Assembly (NCBI GenBank): GCA_021779635.1
Contig: JAJYAH010000200.1
Coordinates: 1-9,741 of the forward strand
Reading direction: 5' to 3'
DNA length: 9,741 nt
Source of the DNA: Pseudomonadota bacterium
GTDB lineage: Bacteria; Pseudomonadota; Alphaproteobacteria; Rhizobiales; Xanthobacteraceae
In this document: piece by piece, positions 7,089 to 9,741 of the stretch
Position numbering within the stretch: the first letter of the stretch is position 1
Layout of the letters: each line of letters opens with the position of its first letter
Notes under the pieces: generated by a model
Told to the model about the DNA's origin: nothing
The model's database searches: none
Seen by the model: only the letters and a program-made list of their open reading frames with translations
Position numbers and translations under genes: made by a program

Positions 7089-7961
7089 ATGAGTGCGCAA
7101 AGCATCCGGCCGAGTTACGGGTTCACCGACGACGAGCTCGCAACGATCCCGACAGTGTATCGATCCGATCTGTTCGCCGGCCAGACCATCATCGTCAGCG
7201 GCGCGGGGAGCGGACTCGGGAAGGCGATCGCATTCCTGTTTGCGAGGCTTGGCGCCAATCTGGCAATCTGCGGGCGCGATGCTGAGAAGCTCGCCCGCGT
7301 CATACCGGTTCTAGAGGGCCTCGGCGCCCGCGTCTTCAGCAGAAGTCTCACGATCCGCGATCCCGATCAAGTCAACGAATTCGTCAAAGACGTCTGGGAT
7401 CATTTCGGCCGTCTCGATGTGATGGTCAACAATGCTGGTGGACAGTTCGCCCAGATGGCCATTGACTTCAAGCCAAAGGGCTGGAACGCAGTGATCGACA
7501 CCAATTTGAATGGATCGTGGTGGATGATGCAAGCCGCGGCGCGCGAATGGATCGATCGCGGCAAGACCGGTAATATCGTCAATATTGTCGCGTTGATCTG
7601 GCGAGGCCTGCCAGGGATGGCGCACACTGTCGCGGCGCGCGCCGGCGTGATTTATGCGTCCAAGACCGTCGCGGTCGAATGGGCGCCGCACGGCATCCGG
7701 GTGAACTGTGTTGCGCCTGGCGTCAATGAAACCACGGCATTCGGCCGCTATGTTCCGGAAGGCTCCGCGACCTACAAGGAAGCGAATCCCATGAAACGGC
7801 ACGGCGACGCCTGGGATATCGCCGAGGCCTGCGTTTATCTCGCGGCGCCGTCCGGGAAATTCATCACGGGCGAAACGCTTTCGGTAGACGGCGGGCAGCA
7901 AATGTGGGGCGATCCGTGGCCTGCCGGACGTCCGGAATATTTTCGCATTGGTCAGACGTAA
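7089..7961 (+). CDS. SDR-family oxidoreductase, 2,4-dienoyl-CoA-reductase-like
   Basis: This 290-residue classical-fold SDR has a roughly 30-residue N-terminal extension. The nucleotide-binding loop is SGAGSGLGKAIA (37-48) and the NNAGGQF motif lies at 114-120. The usual catalytic Tyr-x3-Lys is replaced: the aligned stretch is HTVAARAGV (179-187), with Thr180 and Arg184 in those places, and the usual catalytic Ser region reads NIVALIWRG. Loss of the Tyr occurs in the 2,4-dienoyl-CoA reductase branch of SDRs; the C-terminal GKFITGETLSVDGGQ is standard. It probably acts on a CoA thioester, as a dienoyl-CoA reductase or hydroxyacyl-CoA dehydrogenase. The start at 7089 has GGGAG ten bases upstream and lies 22 bases after fadH, so the genes are almost certainly one operon. 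A longer frame reaching back into fadH is rejected. The closest relative in the window is the SDR at 8884-8018. Confidence 0.9.
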   Translation: MSAQSIRPSYGFTDDELATIPTVYRSDLFAGQTIIVSGAGSGLGKAIAFLFARLGANLAICGRDAEKLARVIPVLEGLGARVFSRSLTIRDPDQVNEFVKDVWDHFGRLDVMVNNAGGQFAQMAIDFKPKGWNAVIDTNLNGSWWMMQAAAREWIDRGKTGNIVNIVALIWRGLPGMAHTVAARAGVIYASKTVAVEWAPHGIRVNCVAPGVNETTAFGRYVPEGSATYKEANPMKRHGDAWDIAEACVYLAAPSGKFITGETLSVDGGQQMWGDPWPAGRPEYFRIGQT

Positions 7962-8017
7962 ACAAGCTCCCGAATCGAATATTCGATATGCCGCCACAGC
8001 GTTAGCGATTCTGACCG
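7962..8017. other. Convergent intergenic spacer with a 14-base palindrome
   Basis: The spacer between two converging SDR genes contains the perfect palindrome ATCGAATATTCGAT at 7974-7987. A weaker TAGCG/CGCTA pair (8003-8007 and 8016-8020) overlaps the stop codon of the minus-strand gene. Neither is followed by a T run, so a standard rho-independent terminator is not supported. The palindrome sequence is unlike the operator motif of the divergent promoters. Confidence 0.3.
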
Positions 8018-8884
8018 CTACGACAATCCTGCATCGCCGCGTTCGCGTTTGGCAAATTTAACGGCGTCGATCATGTCGCGGGCGTCGTGGGCAAGGTGTA
8101 GCGTCTCGCCGCCATCGATGTACCAGTCCTCGCCGGTGACGAATTGACCGAGCGGCGAGGACAGAAAAATGATTGCTGCAGAAATATCCTCGACGCTGCC
8201 CATGCGTCCCAGCACGTTACGGTTGAGCCTGACCCAGTCGTCCGGCGGTATCGGATAGCGGCCAAGCGCCTCAGTTTTGATGGTTCCGGGTGCGACGCAG
8301 TTTAGGCGAATACCGAACTCGGCCCACTCGTAGGCGAGCGTTCGCATCATCGCAGTAACGCCGCCGCGCGCTGCCGCAGTATGCACGAAGCCGCCAAGGC
8401 CGCTGCGGATACAGGCGGTTACGAACACAATCGATCCGCCATGCGCCAACATGAAATGGTCCGCGGCAGCCTTGGTTACCTGCCACGAGCCGATCAGGTT
8501 GTTGCGGATCACGGTCTCAAAGCCCTTGTTGCTGAGTTCGCGGGCTGGCGTCACGAATTGTCCGCCGGCATTATTGACGAGGATATTGAGCCCGCCGAAC
8601 TCGGCTTTGATCTTCTGCATCGCGCGTTCGATCAGGTCGGGCTCGCGAATGTCCGCCGATACGGCAAAGGCCTCGCCACCCGCGTCGCGGATTACCTTTG
8701 CAGTGCTCTCTATCGGATCGATGCGGCGGCCGAGAACGACGATGCGGGCCCCGCAGCGCGCCATCTCAATGGCCGTGGCGCGGCCCATTCCTGTGCCGCC
8801 GCCGGTGACGAGTGCGACCTGACCCTTGAGAAGGTCCGGCGCGAAGCGCGTTTTTGAAGGACTTTCGTGCATCACCAATCCCAT
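8018..8884 (-). CDS. SDR-family oxidoreductase, 2,4-dienoyl-CoA-reductase-like (second copy)
   Basis: The 288-residue protein has the SDR cofactor loop TGGGTGMG (27-34), GRR after the second strand (52-54, suggesting NADP(H)), NNAGGQF (104-110) and the C-terminal GQFVTGEDWYIDGGE (246-260). As in the other SDR here, the Tyr-x3-Lys site is substituted: FVHTAAARGGV (166-176) places Thr169 and Arg173 there. Shared NNAGGQF, HT-x-AAR and GRY motifs mark the two as relatives, but many differences show an old split rather than a recent duplication. It may reduce dienoyl-CoA or oxidise a hydroxyacyl-CoA. Met1 at 8884 has no well-spaced ribosome-binding site; Met5 at 8872, with GGGA six bases upstream, is the likelier true start. 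The gene is divergent from the enoyl-CoA hydratase across operator site D. Confidence 0.9.
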   Translation of the reverse strand: MGLVMHESPSKTRFAPDLLKGQVALVTGGGTGMGRATAIEMARCGARIVVLGRRIDPIESTAKVIRDAGGEAFAVSADIREPDLIERAMQKIKAEFGGLNILVNNAGGQFVTPARELSNKGFETVIRNNLIGSWQVTKAAADHFMLAHGGSIVFVTACIRSGLGGFVHTAAARGGVTAMMRTLAYEWAEFGIRLNCVAPGTIKTEALGRYPIPPDDWVRLNRNVLGRMGSVEDISAAIIFLSSPLGQFVTGEDWYIDGGETLHLAHDARDMIDAVKFAKRERGDAGLS

Positions 8885-8921
8885 GCCTGAAAATGCTTTT
8901 GCGTTCGGTCAGGTTTAGGAT

Positions 8922-8941
8922 ATTCTAACATACGTTAGAAT
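8922..8941. promoter_or_regulatory. Operator-like palindrome, site D, with embedded -10 elements
   Basis: Eight-base arms, ATTCTAAC and GTTAGAAT, are perfectly complementary around the spacer ATAC. The outer six bases of each arm read TAGAAT on the plus strand (8936-8941) and on the minus strand (8927-8922), each one base off the TATAAT consensus. The palindrome could therefore be both an operator and the -10 region of both divergent promoters. The -35 candidates are poor on both sides (TTTAGG at 8914-8919 on plus, TTTTTA at 8950-8945 on minus). Confidence 0.7.
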
Positions 8942-8959
8942 ACATAAAAAGGCAGATCG

Positions 8960-9741
8960 ATGTCAGACAATGAACCTATTCGTTACTCGGTCGAGGATGG
9001 CATCGCGACGATTACCATCGATCGGCCCGCGCGTAAGAACGCCTTGTCGGTTGAGGCGATGAACGGTTTGACCAATGCCTGGGAGCGTGTCGAACGGGAT
9101 TCCCAGGCGAGGGTGGTGATCCTGACCTCGGCTGACTGCGGCGTATTCTCCGCCGGTCTGGACCTCAGGCAGGCAGCCGAGATCAGGGCGCGTGACGGTG
9201 TCGATATACTGACCCTGATGCGCGATCCGATGCAAACGGCCATGCGCACCGTTTCAAAGCCGATCATCGCGGCGATGACTGGGTCGCTGATGGCGGGCGG
9301 GATGCTGCTGGCGCTTAAGTGCGACCTTAGGATAGGCTTACGCGGAACACGAGCCGGGATTACCGAGGTCAAGATGGGGCGGGGATCGCCGTGGGCAGTG
9401 CCGCTGCTCTGGATGTTGCCGCAACCGGTGCTGATGGAACTCGTCTTGACCGGCGAGACCCTGCCGATCGAGCGGCTCGCGGAATATGGCTTCGTCAATT
9501 ATCTGGAAGAAACACCCGACGCTGTTCGTGCGAGTGCATTGCAGCTTGCGCGCAAGATTGTGGAAGCCGCACCATTGTCGGTGAGGGCGGCCAAGGCCAG
9601 CGTGTTGGCCGCGATGGACCTCGGCTGCGAGAAGGGACTTGTTGAGGCCAACAGGCTTCATGTCGAAACCTACGCAAGCCTCGATGCCATCGAAGGCCCG
9701 AGAGCCTTTGCCGAGAAACGCAAACCGGTGTGGCAAGGTAA
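8960..9741 (+). CDS. Enoyl-CoA hydratase/isomerase family protein (3' end cut by window)
   Basis: The frame holds 260 complete codons and is still open at the edge. The last residues (EGPRAFAEKRKPVWQG) are a typical crotonase C-terminus, so only a few codons are probably missing. Crotonase features are DRPARKNALS (21-30), SAGLDL (64-69) and AGGMLLALKCDLRIG (112-126), the last two forming the oxyanion hole. The mitochondrial hydratase Glu144 position, in GGGCEL, appears to be Leu116 here, while Glu136 (ITEVKMG) matches Glu164. The loss of one glutamate leaves hydratase, isomerase or another crotonase reaction open. The start at 8960 has AAGG seven bases upstream and lies 18 bases after operator D. 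It probably handles the enoyl-CoA made by the dehydrogenase and reductases of this cluster. Confidence 0.9.
   Translation, partial: MSDNEPIRYSVEDGIATITIDRPARKNALSVEAMNGLTNAWERVERDSQARVVILTSADCGVFSAGLDLRQAAEIRARDGVDILTLMRDPMQTAMRTVSKPIIAAMTGSLMAGGMLLALKCDLRIGLRGTRAGITEVKMGRGSPWAVPLLWMLPQPVLMELVLTGETLPIERLAEYGFVNYLEETPDAVRASALQLARKIVEAAPLSVRAAKASVLAAMDLGCEKGLVEANRLHVETYASLDAIEGPRAFAEKRKPVWQG

Noticed and set aside
7311..7997. Minus-strand open frame of 228 codons
   Set aside because: It is antisense to the SDR at 7089-7961, with no ribosome-binding site and no family resemblance.
8001..8007. GTTAGCG as a further operator half-site
   Set aside because: Only one half of the motif is present and it lies in a convergent gap with no promoter to regulate.

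Overview
The window looks like chromosomal DNA of an alphaproteobacterium, probably close to Bradyrhizobium or Rhodopseudomonas. This is inferred from the moderately high G+C content, the protein style, and the clustering of acyl-CoA catabolic enzymes; no taxonomic marker is present. It holds eight protein genes (two cut by the window edges), one probable gene remnant and four copies of a palindromic operator-like site. I see no tRNA, rRNA, CRISPR array, insertion sequence or integrase.

Layout. On the minus strand, a 655-residue acetyl-CoA-synthetase-like acyl-CoA synthetase (2543 to 576) is followed downstream by the 5' part of a second AMP-forming acyl-CoA ligase (476 to the left edge). Divergent from them is a transglutaminase-like protein (2823-3539). 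Convergent with that gene is an acyl-CoA dehydrogenase (4910 to 3720), with a decayed reading frame overlapping its stop codon. Divergent from the dehydrogenase is a two-gene operon: a FadH-type 2,4-dienoyl-CoA reductase (5000-7066) and a short-chain dehydrogenase/reductase (SDR, 7089-7961). A second related SDR (8884 to 8018) converges on it. Divergent from that SDR is an enoyl-CoA hydratase/isomerase-family gene (8960 to the right edge).

How the genes fit together. The set reads as a peripheral beta-oxidation module. Two ligases can activate carboxylic acids to CoA thioesters, an acyl-CoA dehydrogenase introduces a double bond, and a crotonase hydrates or isomerises. FadH, and possibly the two SDRs, can remove or rearrange double bonds or oxidise hydroxyacyl-CoA. 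Having FadH and two 2,4-dienoyl-CoA-reductase-like SDRs together suggests a substrate with several double bonds, or a cyclic, terpenoid or ring-derived acid; the actual substrate cannot be read from the sequence. No thiolase, transporter or regulator gene lies in the window.

The most striking non-coding signal is a palindrome close to TCTAACAnnYGTTAGA. It occurs in all three divergent intergenic regions (centres about 2717.5, 2811.5, 4961.5 and 8931.5) and I did not find it elsewhere in the window. It looks like the operator of one dimeric repressor, perhaps TetR family, encoded elsewhere. It would make this an eight-gene regulon that includes the unexpected transglutaminase-like protein.
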